The notes under the pieces: model-generated
The model's input: the letters and a program-made list of their open reading frames with translations, nothing else
The model's database searches: none
What the model was told of the DNA's origin: nothing
In this document: one piece after another, positions 16,625 through 25,500 of the stretch
Numbering within the stretch: position 1 is the stretch's first letter
How the letters are laid out: each line of letters opens with the position of its first letter
Assembly (NCBI GenBank): GCA_002307145.1
Contig: DBTR01000081.1
Location: forward strand, 1 to 46,560
DNA: 46,560 nucleotides
Origin: Rhodospirillum sp. UBA1311
GTDB lineage: Bacteria; Pseudomonadota; Alphaproteobacteria; Rhodospirillales; Rhodospirillaceae
Direction: 5' to 3'
Made by a program: the position numbers and the translations under genes

Positions 16625-16705
16625 ATGCGCACCCGTCCAGGCCAACCCGCCGCCATCCCGAAGCCACCCGCGCCCGACGACGACGACGATACCCAGTTCA
16701 TCTGA
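16625..16705 (+). CDS. Putative 26-aa peptide divergent from LysR
   Basis: A 26-codon ORF with AGGAG at 16613-16617, seven bases before ATG 16625, which is an excellent ribosome binding site. It encodes a basic Pro-rich N-terminus followed by PDDDDDTQFI-stop. The acidic-Thr-hydrophobic end loosely resembles the DETSFLI segment of the micropeptides at 15279 and 15413, though this similarity is too short to prove relationship. It lies where a LysR target gene would be expected. Function unknown. Confidence 0.4.
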   Translation: MRTRPGQPAAIPKPPAPDDDDDTQFI

Positions 16706-16726
16706 AGTTCGCCAACCGCGCCGCCT

Positions 16727-17626
16727 TCATGCGCCGAGCTTGTGCGCCGTCGCCGCGGCCAGCGCCATGAAATTCCGCACCGCCGGGCTGGTGTCGCCGC
16801 GCCGCATCGCGCAGGCATGGCGCGCCACCGGCGCGAGGCCCTCGAAGCGGCGGTAGGCGACTCCCGCGACCCGCACTTGCTCCATCGGCCCGGGTACGAT
16901 CGAGACTCCCATCTCGGCGGCGACGAGGTTGACCACCGAAGCGATCTGCGGCGCTTCCTGCACCACCCGGGGGGTGAAACCGACACGGTGACAAACCGTG
17001 AACACCTCGTCGTAAAGCCCGAGCCCGATCATCCGGGGATAGAAGACGAACGGCTCGTCCCTGAGCGCGATCAGGGGTGCGGTGGCGGAATCGGTGAGCC
17101 GGTGCGCGGCGGGCAATGCGATCAGCATCGGCTCGTCGGGGAAGCGGCAGAGCTTGAATTCGTCCGGGTCGTCGAGGCCGGGGCGGATGATCGCGACATC
17201 GAGTTCGTCGCGCCGCATCCGCGCCATCAGCTTCTGCGAATTGAACTCGACGAGGTCGACGTCGATTTCGGGATAGGCGCGGCGGTATTCGCGGATCAGG
17301 CCGGGCACCCAGGGCGAAAACGCCGACGATCCGGTAAAGCCGACCCGCAACCGCCCGATCTCGCCGCGCGCCGCGCGCTGCGCCGCGCCCTTCGCCCGCT
17401 CGGCGCTGACGACGATCCCGCCCGCGATCTCGTAGAACGCGCGCCCCGCCTCGGTCAGTTCCGCGCCGTGCGGCACGCGATGGAACAGCTGCGCGCCGAT
17501 CTCGTTTTCAAGATCTCGGATCTGCTGGCTCAACGGCGGCTGGCCGATGCCGAGGCGCGCGGCGGCGCGGGTGAAGTTGCTCTCCTCGGCGACCGCCAGG
17601 AAATACCGGATATGCCGCAGTTCCAT
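16727..17626 (-). CDS. LysR family transcriptional regulator (twin 2)
   Basis: A 299-aa LysR regulator with the same start (MELRHIRYFLAVAEESNFTR) and helix-turn-helix as the neighbour at 15611. The effector domain shows clear but lower similarity (RVGFTGS, the QEAPQ[MI]ASVVNLVAAEMG segment and CAMRRG are shared). Its ATG overlaps the TGA of selO by one base (TGATG), so it is translationally coupled to selO. An open frame continues through selO in another register, but that is a frame overlap, not a fusion. The near-identical DNA-binding helices suggest both twins read the same operator and respond to different effectors. Confidence 0.93.
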   Translation of the reverse strand: MELRHIRYFLAVAEESNFTRAAARLGIGQPPLSQQIRDLENEIGAQLFHRVPHGAELTEAGRAFYEIAGGIVVSAERAKGAAQRAARGEIGRLRVGFTGSSAFSPWVPGLIREYRRAYPEIDVDLVEFNSQKLMARMRRDELDVAIIRPGLDDPDEFKLCRFPDEPMLIALPAAHRLTDSATAPLIALRDEPFVFYPRMIGLGLYDEVFTVCHRVGFTPRVVQEAPQIASVVNLVAAEMGVSIVPGPMEQVRVAGVAYRRFEGLAPVARHACAMRRGDTSPAVRNFMALAAATAHKLGA

Positions 17627-19089
17627 CACACCTCCGCCTGACCCATCGCCGCGTCGGCCCCCGGAATCGCGATGCCGTATGCCGCCGCCATCTCGCCGAT
17701 CTCGGCGAGTTTGGCGGCGAACCGCGACCAGTCGTCGCGGGCGTCGATGCCGTCCCAGATCGCCTCGACCTCGTCGATCAGCATCGTACAGGGCGCGGCG
17801 CGGGAAAAGTAGGACGGAGCGAGAAGATCGGCGGATCTCGGTGCAAAATCCGCGAACGCCGCCCGCACCGCCGCGAATCCCGCACCCCGGTACTCCGACG
17901 CGAGCGGACTGCCCGCGGCGCGGTGCGCGCTCAAGCTCCCGCCGTACCAGTCGAACAACACCTGCTCGAAAGGCGCCTGGCTCTCGAACAGGAAGCGCCA
18001 GAGGGATTCGGACAGCGCGTCGCGCGCCGCGTCGTCGCCCGGGTCGGCGAGGCCGAGGCGGCGCAGCAGCTCGGCCTGGAACGCCGCGCGGAAAATCTCG
18101 GGGAAGCGGTTCAGCACCGCCTGCAGATCGTCGCGCGGCGCGAGCGGCAGCAGGCATTCGGCCAGCCGCGCCAGATTCCATGAGATCGCGTCCGCCTGCG
18201 CGCCGTAGGCATAGAGGCCGGTCTGGTCGAAGTAGGCCGCGGTGAATGCCGGGTCCATGGTCGGAATGAAGCGCCACGGCCCGTAGTCGAAGCTCTCGCC
18301 GGTGACGTTGATGTTGTCGGTGTTCAAGACGCCGTGGACGAACCCCGACACCATCCATTGCGCCCCGGTGCGCGCGACACGGCGCTGCACTTCGGCGAGG
18401 AAGCCCAGGGCCCGCGCCGCGCCGGTGAGCGCGGCGAGGTCGGGCATATAGGTGGCCACCACGTAGTCGAGGAGCTTGACGATATTGGCGTCCTCCCCAA
18501 GCGCGCTCAGGCGCTGGAAGGTGCCGATGCGGATATGCGAGTGGCTCAGGCGCACCAGCACCGAGGACCGGGTCGGCGACGGCTCGTCGTTGCGGTGGAG
18601 GGATTCGCCGGTCTCGATCAGGCTGAAGGTCTTCGAGGTATTCACCCCAAGAGCCTCCAGCATCGCGGTGGCGAGGATCTCGCGCACCCCGCCCTTCAGC
18701 GTCAACCGGCCGTCGCCGAAGCGGGAATAGGGAGTCTGGCCGCTGCCCTTGGTGCCGAGGTCGAGCAGCCGCCCGTCCACCGGGTCGATCATCTGCGCAT
18801 AGAGGAAGCCGCGCCCGTCGCCCAGTTCGTCGTTGTAGCTGCGGAACTGATGGCCGTGATAGCGAAACGCCAAGGGCTCGGAGAGGCTGCCGGGAAGCGG
18901 CTCGAACTTCGCCATCGCGCCGATCCACTCCGCCTCGCTCAATCCGCCGAGGCCGAGCCGCGCCGCCCAGCCCTGGTTGCGGTAGCGCACCACATGGGCG
19001 GGGAACTCCGCCGGGGCGACCGCATCGTAGAATTCCGGCCCGAGGTCGAGGGCGCGACGCGCGGGGTGGTACTCGGGAGCCAAATTCAT
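17626..19089 (-). CDS. selO: Protein adenylyltransferase SelO (YdiU family)
   Basis: A 487-aa member of the SelO/YdiU pseudokinase family, which transfers AMP from ATP to protein Ser, Thr or Tyr residues and is linked to redox stress. Family signatures include YRNQGWAARLGLGGLSEAEW, GHQFRSYNDELGDGRG, GTKGSGQTPYSRFGDGRLTLKGG-type sequence and the metal/nucleotide segment VLNTDNINVTGESFDYGPW. The length is typical of the bacterial family, and no C-terminal selenocysteine/cysteine extension is seen. ATG 19089 has AAGGAT upstream. It is the first gene of a two-gene operon with the LysR gene downstream and is divergent from an MFS gene. Confidence 0.93.
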   Translation of the reverse strand: MNLAPEYHPARRALDLGPEFYDAVAPAEFPAHVVRYRNQGWAARLGLGGLSEAEWIGAMAKFEPLPGSLSEPLAFRYHGHQFRSYNDELGDGRGFLYAQMIDPVDGRLLDLGTKGSGQTPYSRFGDGRLTLKGGVREILATAMLEALGVNTSKTFSLIETGESLHRNDEPSPTRSSVLVRLSHSHIRIGTFQRLSALGEDANIVKLLDYVVATYMPDLAALTGAARALGFLAEVQRRVARTGAQWMVSGFVHGVLNTDNINVTGESFDYGPWRFIPTMDPAFTAAYFDQTGLYAYGAQADAISWNLARLAECLLPLAPRDDLQAVLNRFPEIFRAAFQAELLRRLGLADPGDDAARDALSESLWRFLFESQAPFEQVLFDWYGGSLSAHRAAGSPLASEYRGAGFAAVRAAFADFAPRSADLLAPSYFSRAAPCTMLIDEVEAIWDGIDARDDWSRFAAKLAEIGEMAAAYGIAIPGADAAMGQAEV

Positions 19090-19142
19090 AAGCCATCCTT
19101 ATTTTTTCGCCGAACCGCCCGGATGGGCCTTGACGCCCTTCC

Positions 19143-19169
19143 CATATCGGGGCCAGATCACTCGATATG
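19143..19169. promoter_or_regulatory. Inverted repeat in selO/MFS divergent promoter
   Basis: CATATCG (19143-19149) and CGATATG (19163-19169) form a perfect 7-bp dyad with centres 20 bp apart, about two helical turns. It lies in the 104-nt region between selO and the divergent MFS gene and may be an operator. The binding protein is unknown. Confidence 0.4.
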
Positions 19170-19193
19170 TAGTCCAGTTCGCGAGATAAGCTC

Positions 19194-20531
19194 ATGCGCG
19201 CGCGACGGGTTCCGCGCGTAACAGGTGCGCCAATGGTTCATGTTCCGCCCGCCGACGCCGTCATGTCCGAGACTCCGGCGGACCTCCCTGCCTCTCCCAC
19301 TCCGCCCGCACCCGCGCCCAACCTTGCCACGCCGCCACCCAACTGGACGCCGCGCGGCTCGGGCGCGTACTGGCGCATCGTCGTCGGCCTGTTCCTCGTC
19401 GGCTACGCCACCTTCGCGCTGATCTACTGCGTCCAGCCGCTGCTGCCGATCTTCGTCCGGGAATTTCACGTGAGCCCGGCGGAAAGCTCGCTCTCGCTCT
19501 CCCTCACCACCGGCTGTCTCGCAGTCTCGATCCTGGTGTTCGGCGCACTCTCGGAAAACCTCGGACGCAAGTGGCTGATGTTCGGCTCGATGGCGGTCGC
19601 CGCCTCGCTCAACGTCGCCGTCGCCTTCTTCCCCGAGTGGTACCTGCTGCTCGCCGCACGCACCGCCGTCGGCATCGCATTGGGCGGCGTGCCCGCCGTC
19701 GCCATGGCCTATCTCGCGGAGGAAATCGAGCCGAAGGGCCTCGGCCTCGCCATGGGGCTCTACGTCGGCGGCACCGCCTACGGCGGCATGACCGGACGCG
19801 TGATCACCGGCTATCTCGCCGACCACTTCACCTGGCCCTTCGCCATGGGCTTCATCGCCGCCAGCGCGCTCGCCTCGGCGCTCTGCTTCGCCCTGATGCT
19901 GCCGGATTCGAAAAACTTCACCCGCCGCCGCGGCGTCAAGATCGCCGACCACGTCGCCAACTGGGGACGCCACCTCCGCAACCCCCGCCTCCGCTTGCTC
20001 TTCGTCGTCGGCTTCCTCGCCATGGGCGCGTTCGTCACGGTCTACAACTACATCGGCTTCCACCTCCTCGCGCCGCCGTTTGCGCTTTCCCAGGGCACCG
20101 TCTCCCTGATCTTCACCGCCTATACCTTCGGCATCCTCTCGTCGTTCTTCTCCGGCGCGCTTTCCGACCGCATCGGACGCGGCCCGGTGCTCACCGGCGG
20201 CATGATCCTCGCCCTCTCCGGATTGGCCCTCACCCTCGCGCCCTCGGTGATCGTCGTCGTCATCGGCATCTCGCTGCTCACCGTCGGCTTCTTCGCCGCC
20301 CACTCCACCGCCAGCAGCTGGGTCGGCCAAACCGCCCAGGGCGCGAAAGGCCACGCCGCCTCCCTCTACCTCCTCGCCTACTACGTCGGATCCTCGGTCC
20401 TCGGCTCCTCGGGCGGCTGGGTCTTCAGCCACGGCGAGTGGCCCGCCGTCGCAGGCTTCTGCGCCGTCGCCTGGGCGCTCACCGGCGCGATCGCCTGGAA
20501 ACTGCAATTGAGCGCGCGGGCAAGGGCGTAG
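19194..20531 (+). CDS. MFS transporter (YnfM-like)
   Basis: A protein of up to 445 aa with 12 predicted membrane helices and a Pro-rich cytoplasmic N-terminus of about 50 residues. Helix 1 is YWRIVVGLFLVGYATFALIY, followed by CVQPLLPIFVREF as in YnfM-type efflux carriers. An MFS motif-A-like SENLGRKWLM follows helix 2 and SDRIGRGPV follows helix 8. Three in-frame ATGs (19194, 19233, 19263) are possible; none has a strong ribosome binding site and all give the same membrane core. Divergent from selO. The substrate is unknown. Confidence 0.88.
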   Translation: MRARRVPRVTGAPMVHVPPADAVMSETPADLPASPTPPAPAPNLATPPPNWTPRGSGAYWRIVVGLFLVGYATFALIYCVQPLLPIFVREFHVSPAESSLSLSLTTGCLAVSILVFGALSENLGRKWLMFGSMAVAASLNVAVAFFPEWYLLLAARTAVGIALGGVPAVAMAYLAEEIEPKGLGLAMGLYVGGTAYGGMTGRVITGYLADHFTWPFAMGFIAASALASALCFALMLPDSKNFTRRRGVKIADHVANWGRHLRNPRLRLLFVVGFLAMGAFVTVYNYIGFHLLAPPFALSQGTVSLIFTAYTFGILSSFFSGALSDRIGRGPVLTGGMILALSGLALTLAPSVIVVVIGISLLTVGFFAAHSTASSWVGQTAQGAKGHAASLYLLAYYVGSSVLGSSGGWVFSHGEWPAVAGFCAVAWALTGAIAWKLQLSARARA

Positions 20532-20721
20532 AGCCAGGGGCTTTGCCCCTGGACCCCACAAAGGGCCTGGGGCCCTTTGAACCCGTTACTTTTTGTTCGC
20601 GCGTAGCGCCATAAGACCTTCACGCCACGTGATGGTCGATTGCGCTGACGCGCGAAAACCAAAATTTATGAGGTCGAGGAGGCGAGCCTCCTCGCGGGGT
20701 CCGGGGCAGAGCCCCGGCCTT
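20532..20721. repeat. Convergent-junction repeat, copy A
   Basis: A 190-bp multi-hairpin element filling the gap between the MFS stop and the convergent SDR stop. It contains a CCAGGGGC/GCCCCTGG hairpin (20534-20552), an AAAGGGCC/GGCCCTTT hairpin (20560-20578), a CACGCCACGTG-type central palindrome, the motif ATGAGGTCGAGGAGG with a GAGGAGG/CCTCCTC hairpin, and an end GGTCCGGGGCAGAGCCCC that is the imperfect reverse complement of the start. The same arrangement occurs at 39959-40207 and 44366-44548, always between convergent genes. Confidence 0.8.
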
Positions 20722-20733
20722 AATCCTTCCCTC

Positions 20734-21516
20734 TTACACGAGACTATCCACCACGCCGCCGTCGACGCGCAGGGCGGCGCCGGTGGTGGCGGAGGCTTGG
20801 AGGGAGCAAGCGTAGACGGCGACGTTGGCGACCTCTTCCGAGGTTGCGGCGCGTTGGATGATCGAGCTCGGGCGGTTTGCCATGACGAAGGCTTTGGCGA
20901 CGTCTTCGAGGGATTTGCCGGATTTGGCGACCTCGTCGGCGAGCATGTCGGCGACGCCTTCGGTGAGGGTTGGGCCGGGGAGGATGGAATTGACGGTGAC
21001 GCCGGTTCCGGCGAGGCGTTTGGCGAGGCCGCGCGCGATGGCGATCACCGCGGTTTTCGAGAAGCCGTAATGGATCATGTCGGCGGGGATATTGAGGCCG
21101 GATTCCGAGGAGAGAAAGAGCACCCGGCCCCAGCCCGCCTTGGTCATTCCGGGAACGTAGGCGCGGGAGAGGCGCACGCCCGACATCACGTTGACCTCGA
21201 ACATCCGTTGCCAATCGGCATCGTCGATGTCGAAGAAGTCCTTGGGGCCGTAGATGCCGACGTTATTGACGAGGATGTCGGCCTGCGGGAAGGCCCGGAC
21301 GAGCTGGGCGCAGCCTTCGGCGGTGGCGAGGTCGACGGCGAGGCCCGCGCCGTCGACGCTGTCGATCCGGCCGAGCGCGGCGTCGACCTTGGCTTGGCTG
21401 CGTCCGGTGACGACGACGCGCGCGCCGGCTTCGGCCAAGCCCTTGGCGATGGCGAAGCCGATGCCTTCGGTGGATCCGGTGACGATCGCGGTCTTGCCGC
21501 TCAGGTCGATGTGCAT
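20734..21516 (-). CDS. SDR family NAD(P)-dependent oxidoreductase
   Basis: A 260-aa classical short-chain dehydrogenase/reductase. It has the cofactor motif TGSTEGIG (13-20), NNVG (84-87), and the catalytic Ser (about 137, in FLSSESG), Y150 and K154 (YGFSK). The C-terminal LRVDGGVVDSLV end is typical. It is the third gene of a minus-strand group (AsnC regulator, cupin, SDR) divergent from putA; the gap to the cupin gene is 37 nt. Substrate not identifiable. Confidence 0.9.
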   Translation of the reverse strand: MHIDLSGKTAIVTGSTEGIGFAIAKGLAEAGARVVVTGRSQAKVDAALGRIDSVDGAGLAVDLATAEGCAQLVRAFPQADILVNNVGIYGPKDFFDIDDADWQRMFEVNVMSGVRLSRAYVPGMTKAGWGRVLFLSSESGLNIPADMIHYGFSKTAVIAIARGLAKRLAGTGVTVNSILPGPTLTEGVADMLADEVAKSGKSLEDVAKAFVMANRPSSIIQRAATSEEVANVAVYACSLQASATTGAALRVDGGVVDSLV

Positions 21517-21553
21517 GGAAAACTCCTCGGGTTTGGCCCCGGGGCGCGTTCCG

Positions 21554-21886
21554 TCAGTCGACGATGAACAGCTTGACCCCGGTGCGGGTGGCGGAGCGAT
21601 GGGCGGCGTCGCCGAAGTCGGAGACCTGGTAGCTCATCCCTGCCTTGAGGGTGAAGCGGCGGCCGTCCTTCAATTCGGTTTCGAGTTCGCCTTCGAGGAC
21701 ATAGAGAACATGCCCCCGGTCGCACCAGTGGTCGGCGAGATATCCGGGCGAATAATCGACGCGGCGGATGCGCACGTCGCCGACGTTGAGGGTGCGCCAG
21801 ATGGCGGTGCCGGTTTCTCCGGGGTGTTCGGTGGCGGGCACGGCGTCCCAGTCGGTGACGGTGTACGGCAGGGGAGCGAGTTTCAT
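21554..21886 (-). CDS. Small cupin (DHCW-motif type)
   Basis: A 110-aa single-domain cupin. The segment ADHWCDRGHVLYVLEGELE matches the small cupin group named for its DHCW-like motif, and GMSYQVSDFGDAAHRS supplies the second cupin motif with a His. Such proteins may bind a metal, but no reaction is established. It starts 10 nt after the AsnC-type regulator gene, so the two are cotranscribed. Confidence 0.82.
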   Translation of the reverse strand: MKLAPLPYTVTDWDAVPATEHPGETGTAIWRTLNVGDVRIRRVDYSPGYLADHWCDRGHVLYVLEGELETELKDGRRFTLKAGMSYQVSDFGDAAHRSATRTGVKLFIVD

Positions 21887-21896
21887 CGGAGTGCTT

Positions 21897-22373
21897 TCAG
21901 ATCGGGAGGGATTCGAAGGTTTTGATTTCTTCCATCACCGCATAGGTGCGGGTTTCTCGCACGCCCGGCAAGGGGAGGATGACGTCGGCGAGGAAGGCGC
22001 GGTAGGCGGTCATGTCCTTGACGCGGGCCTTGATCAGGTAATCGAAGCCGCCCGCGACGAGGTGACATTCGAGAACTTCGGTGGCGCGCTGCACCTGCAC
22101 CGCGAAGGCATCGAAGACGTCGGGACTGGTGCGGTCGAGCAGAACTTCGACGAAGACCAGCAGGCCGCGCCCGATTTTCGCCGGGTCGAGGCGGGCGCGG
22201 TAGCCGAGGATGAAGCCTTCGCGGGTGAGGCGCTTGACCCGGTCGGCGGTGGCGGTGGGCGAGAGGCCGATGCGTTCGGAAAGGTCGGCGGTGGTGATTC
22301 GCCCATCCGATTGCAGGACGCGGAGGATTTTGCAATCGAGGCGATCCAGGCCGTCGATATCGCTGTCGGACAC
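21897..22373 (-). CDS. putR: Lrp/AsnC family regulator, probable PutR
   Basis: A 158-aa Lrp/AsnC regulator. It has an N-terminal helix-turn-helix (LDCKILRVLQSDGRITTADL, then GLSPTATADRVKRL) and a C-terminal RAM ligand-binding domain. It is divergent from putA, the standard position of PutR in alphaproteobacteria, where the protein activates putA in response to proline. The short putA here lacks its own DNA-binding domain, which supports control in trans. It is followed by the cupin and SDR genes. The symbol is assigned from context plus family. Confidence 0.85.
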   Translation of the reverse strand: MSDSDIDGLDRLDCKILRVLQSDGRITTADLSERIGLSPTATADRVKRLTREGFILGYRARLDPAKIGRGLLVFVEVLLDRTSPDVFDAFAVQVQRATEVLECHLVAGGFDYLIKARVKDMTAYRAFLADVILPLPGVRETRTYAVMEEIKTFESLPI

Positions 22374-22505
22374 GGTATTTTCCTTTGAAGTCCCGGTTCT
22401 ATGGCATCATATACCCGTGAAGCACGGCCGAACAGCGCATATCATGCGGAATCGAAGGGTGGCCATGAGCCGCCGCCGATCTGGTGTTTTGAGGACGCTT
22501 CAGCC

Positions 22506-25500
22506 ATGACCGCTTCGCTTGCCCTGGTGCCTTCCGCCTGCCCGATCCCGCCGTTCCGCGCGGAATACGCGCCCGACGACGCCGACCTCGTCCGCGCCCT
22601 GATCGCCCAGGCGAAGTTCTCGCCCGAGGCCGACGCCCGCGTCGACGCCCACGCGACCCAACTGATCCAGGCGATCCGGGCCGAAACCGGCAACCTCGGC
22701 GTCGAGGAGTTCTTGCGCGAATTCGCGCTGTCCACCCGCGAGGGCTTGGCGCTGATGGTTCTGGCCGAAGCGCTGCTGCGGGTGCCGGATGCCGCCACCG
22801 CCGACAAGCTGATCGAGGACAAGCTTTCCGAGGCGCAGTTCGAGAACCACGAGCGGGTGTCCGACGCGCTTTTGGTTTCCGCCTCCGCCTGGGCGATGGG
22901 GATCACCGCCAAGGTGCTGAAGCCGGGCGACACGCCGATGGGAATTCTGGGCGGCACGATCCGCCGCTTGGGCCGCCCGACGGTGCGCACCGCCGCGCTC
23001 CAGGCGATGAAGGTGATGGGCCACCAGTTCGTTTTGGGCCAGACCATCGAGGCCGCGATCGAGCGCGCCAAGGCCAAGGCGGGCAAGGGCTATCGCCACT
23101 CCTACGACATGTTGGGCGAAGGCGCGCGCACCGCCGAGGGCGCGGCGCATCATTACGAATCCTATGTCGCCGCGCTGACCCGGATCGGCAAGGCGGCGGG
23201 GAGCGTGGGGGCGCTCCCCAACCGTCCGGGGATGTCGGTGAAGCTCTCGGCGATCCATCCGCGCTACGAAGCCACCAACGCCGACGCGGTGATGGCCGAC
23301 CTGGTGCCGAAGATGCTGAAGCTTTGCCGCATCGCCAAGGACTACGACCTCAACCTCACCATCGACGCCGAGGAATGCGACCGGCTTGAGCTCTCGCTCG
23401 ACATCTTCGCCGCCTCCCTCGCCGACCCGAGCCTGAAGGGCTGGGACGGCTACGGCCTCGCGATCCAGGCCTACCAGAAGCGCGCCCGGAAAGTCGTGGA
23501 CTGGGTCGGCGAAGCGGCGGAGAGCCTCGACCGCCGCCTGATGGTACGGCTGGTGAAGGGCGCGTATTGGGATTCCGAGGTGAAGCGGGCGCAGGAGCGC
23601 GGCCTCGCCGACTATCCGGTGTTCACGCGGAAGGCCGCCACCGACCTCTCCTACCTCGCCTGCGCGCGTCGCCTGATGCAGCTTCGGCCGCGCATCTATC
23701 CGCAGTTCGCCAGCCACAACGCGCTCTCGGTGGCGTTCGTGCGCGAATTGGGCCGCGAGAGTTGGTCCGACCGCGACCCCGGCTACGAATTCCAGAAGCT
23801 GCACGGCATGGGCGACGCGCTCTACAAGCCGGTGGTGGAAGGCGACGGCATCCCCTGCCGAATCTACGCGCCCGCCGGAAGCCACCGCGACCTGCTCGCC
23901 TATCTGGTGCGGCGGCTGCTGGAAAACGGCGCGAACTCGTCGTTCGTCGCCAACGTCGGCGATCTCGACGTTCCGGTTTCCGACCTGCTGGTTCGCCCCG
24001 ACGTCGGCTTGGGCAACGGCGCACGGGCGCGCCATGGCCGCCTGCCGCTGCCGGCGAACCTCTACGGCGCGCGGAAGAATTCCAGCGGCATCGAATTCGG
24101 CGACAGCGCCCAGCGCGAGGCTCTCGAAGCCGCGCTCGCCGAGCATGCCGCCGACCGCGTCGCCGCCGCGCCGCTGATCGACGGCGTCGCGCTCACCGGC
24201 GAGGCGCGCCCGGTGATCTCGCCGATGGATGGAGCAACGGTCGCCGGAACGGTGATTCCCGCGACGCCCGAGATCGCCACCCAGGCGATGCGCGCGGCGG
24301 AAAAGGGCTTCGCCGCCTGGGACCGCACCCCGGTGCGCGACCGCGCCGCCGCGCTCGACCGCTGGGCCGACGCGATGGAAGCGGAACGCGAGCGCCTGAT
24401 GGCGCTGCTCGCCATCGAAGCGGGCAAGACCCAGGGCGACGCGCTCGCCGAAGTGCGCGAGGCGGTGGACTTCTGCCGTTACTACGCGATGGAGGCGCGC
24501 CGCCAGTTCGGCGAGGACAAGCGCCTGCCCGGCCCGACCGGCGAGGACAACCGCCTGCGGCATCGCGGCCGCGGCGTGTTCGTCTGCATCGCGCCGTGGA
24601 ACTTCCCGCTCGCGATCTTCGTCGGGCAGGTCGCCGCCGCCCTGGTGGCGGGCAACGCGGTGGTCGCCAAGCCCGCCGGGCCGGTGCCGCTGATCGCCTC
24701 GGAAGCGATCAAGCTCGCGCATGCGGCGGGCGTCGACGCCACCGCCCTGCAGTTCGTGCCCGGAAGCGTCGGGTCGACGCTGGTGGCCGACGCGGCGGTG
24801 GCGGGCATCGCCTTCACCGGGTCGACCGAGACCGCGCGCGGCATCAACCGGGCGCTCGCCGCCAAGGACGGCCCGATCGTGCCCTTGATCGCCGAAACCG
24901 GCGGCATCAACGCGATGATCGTCGACGCCACCGCGCTGCCCGAGCAGGTCGCCGACGACGTCGTCGCCTCGGCGTTCCGCTCCGCCGGGCAGCGTTGCTC
25001 GGCGCTGCGCTTGCTGTTCGTGCAGGAGGACGTGGCCGACGCGATGATCGCGATGATCGCGGGCGCGGCGAGGGAGCTCCACCTCGGCGACCCGCGCCGG
25101 TTGATCACCGACGTCGGGCCGGTGATCGACGCGGACTCCAAGGCCAACATCCTCAGCCACGTCGAGATGCTGCGCGCCACCGGCAAGCTCGTCTACGAAG
25201 GCGCGACACCCGGCGGCGAGCTGGCGGGCGGCACCTGGGTCGCGCCGACGATCGCGGTGCTCGACTCCCCGGCCGAACTCACCCGCGAGGTGTTCGGCCC
25301 GGTGCTCCACGTGGTGAAGTGGAAGGCGAAGGAGCTGGACGCGGTGATCGACGCGGTCAAGGCGACCGGCTACGGCCTCACCCTCGGAGTCCATTCGCGG
25401 ATCGAGGCGACGGTGCGCAAGATCACCGAGCGCCTCGCGGTCGGCAACGTCTACGTCAACCGCAACATCATCGGTGCGGTGGTCGGGGTGCAACCGTTCG

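Noticed and set aside
16727..19195. 822-codon frame appearing to fuse a selO-overlapping sequence to LysR
   Set aside because: The upstream part is an Arg/Pro-rich out-of-frame reading of selO. The LysR part starts at its normal MELRH with a TGATG overlap.
22500..25493. 997-codon minus-strand frame opposite putA
   Set aside because: Low-complexity His/Arg/Gly/Val composition and no ribosome binding site; a shadow of putA.
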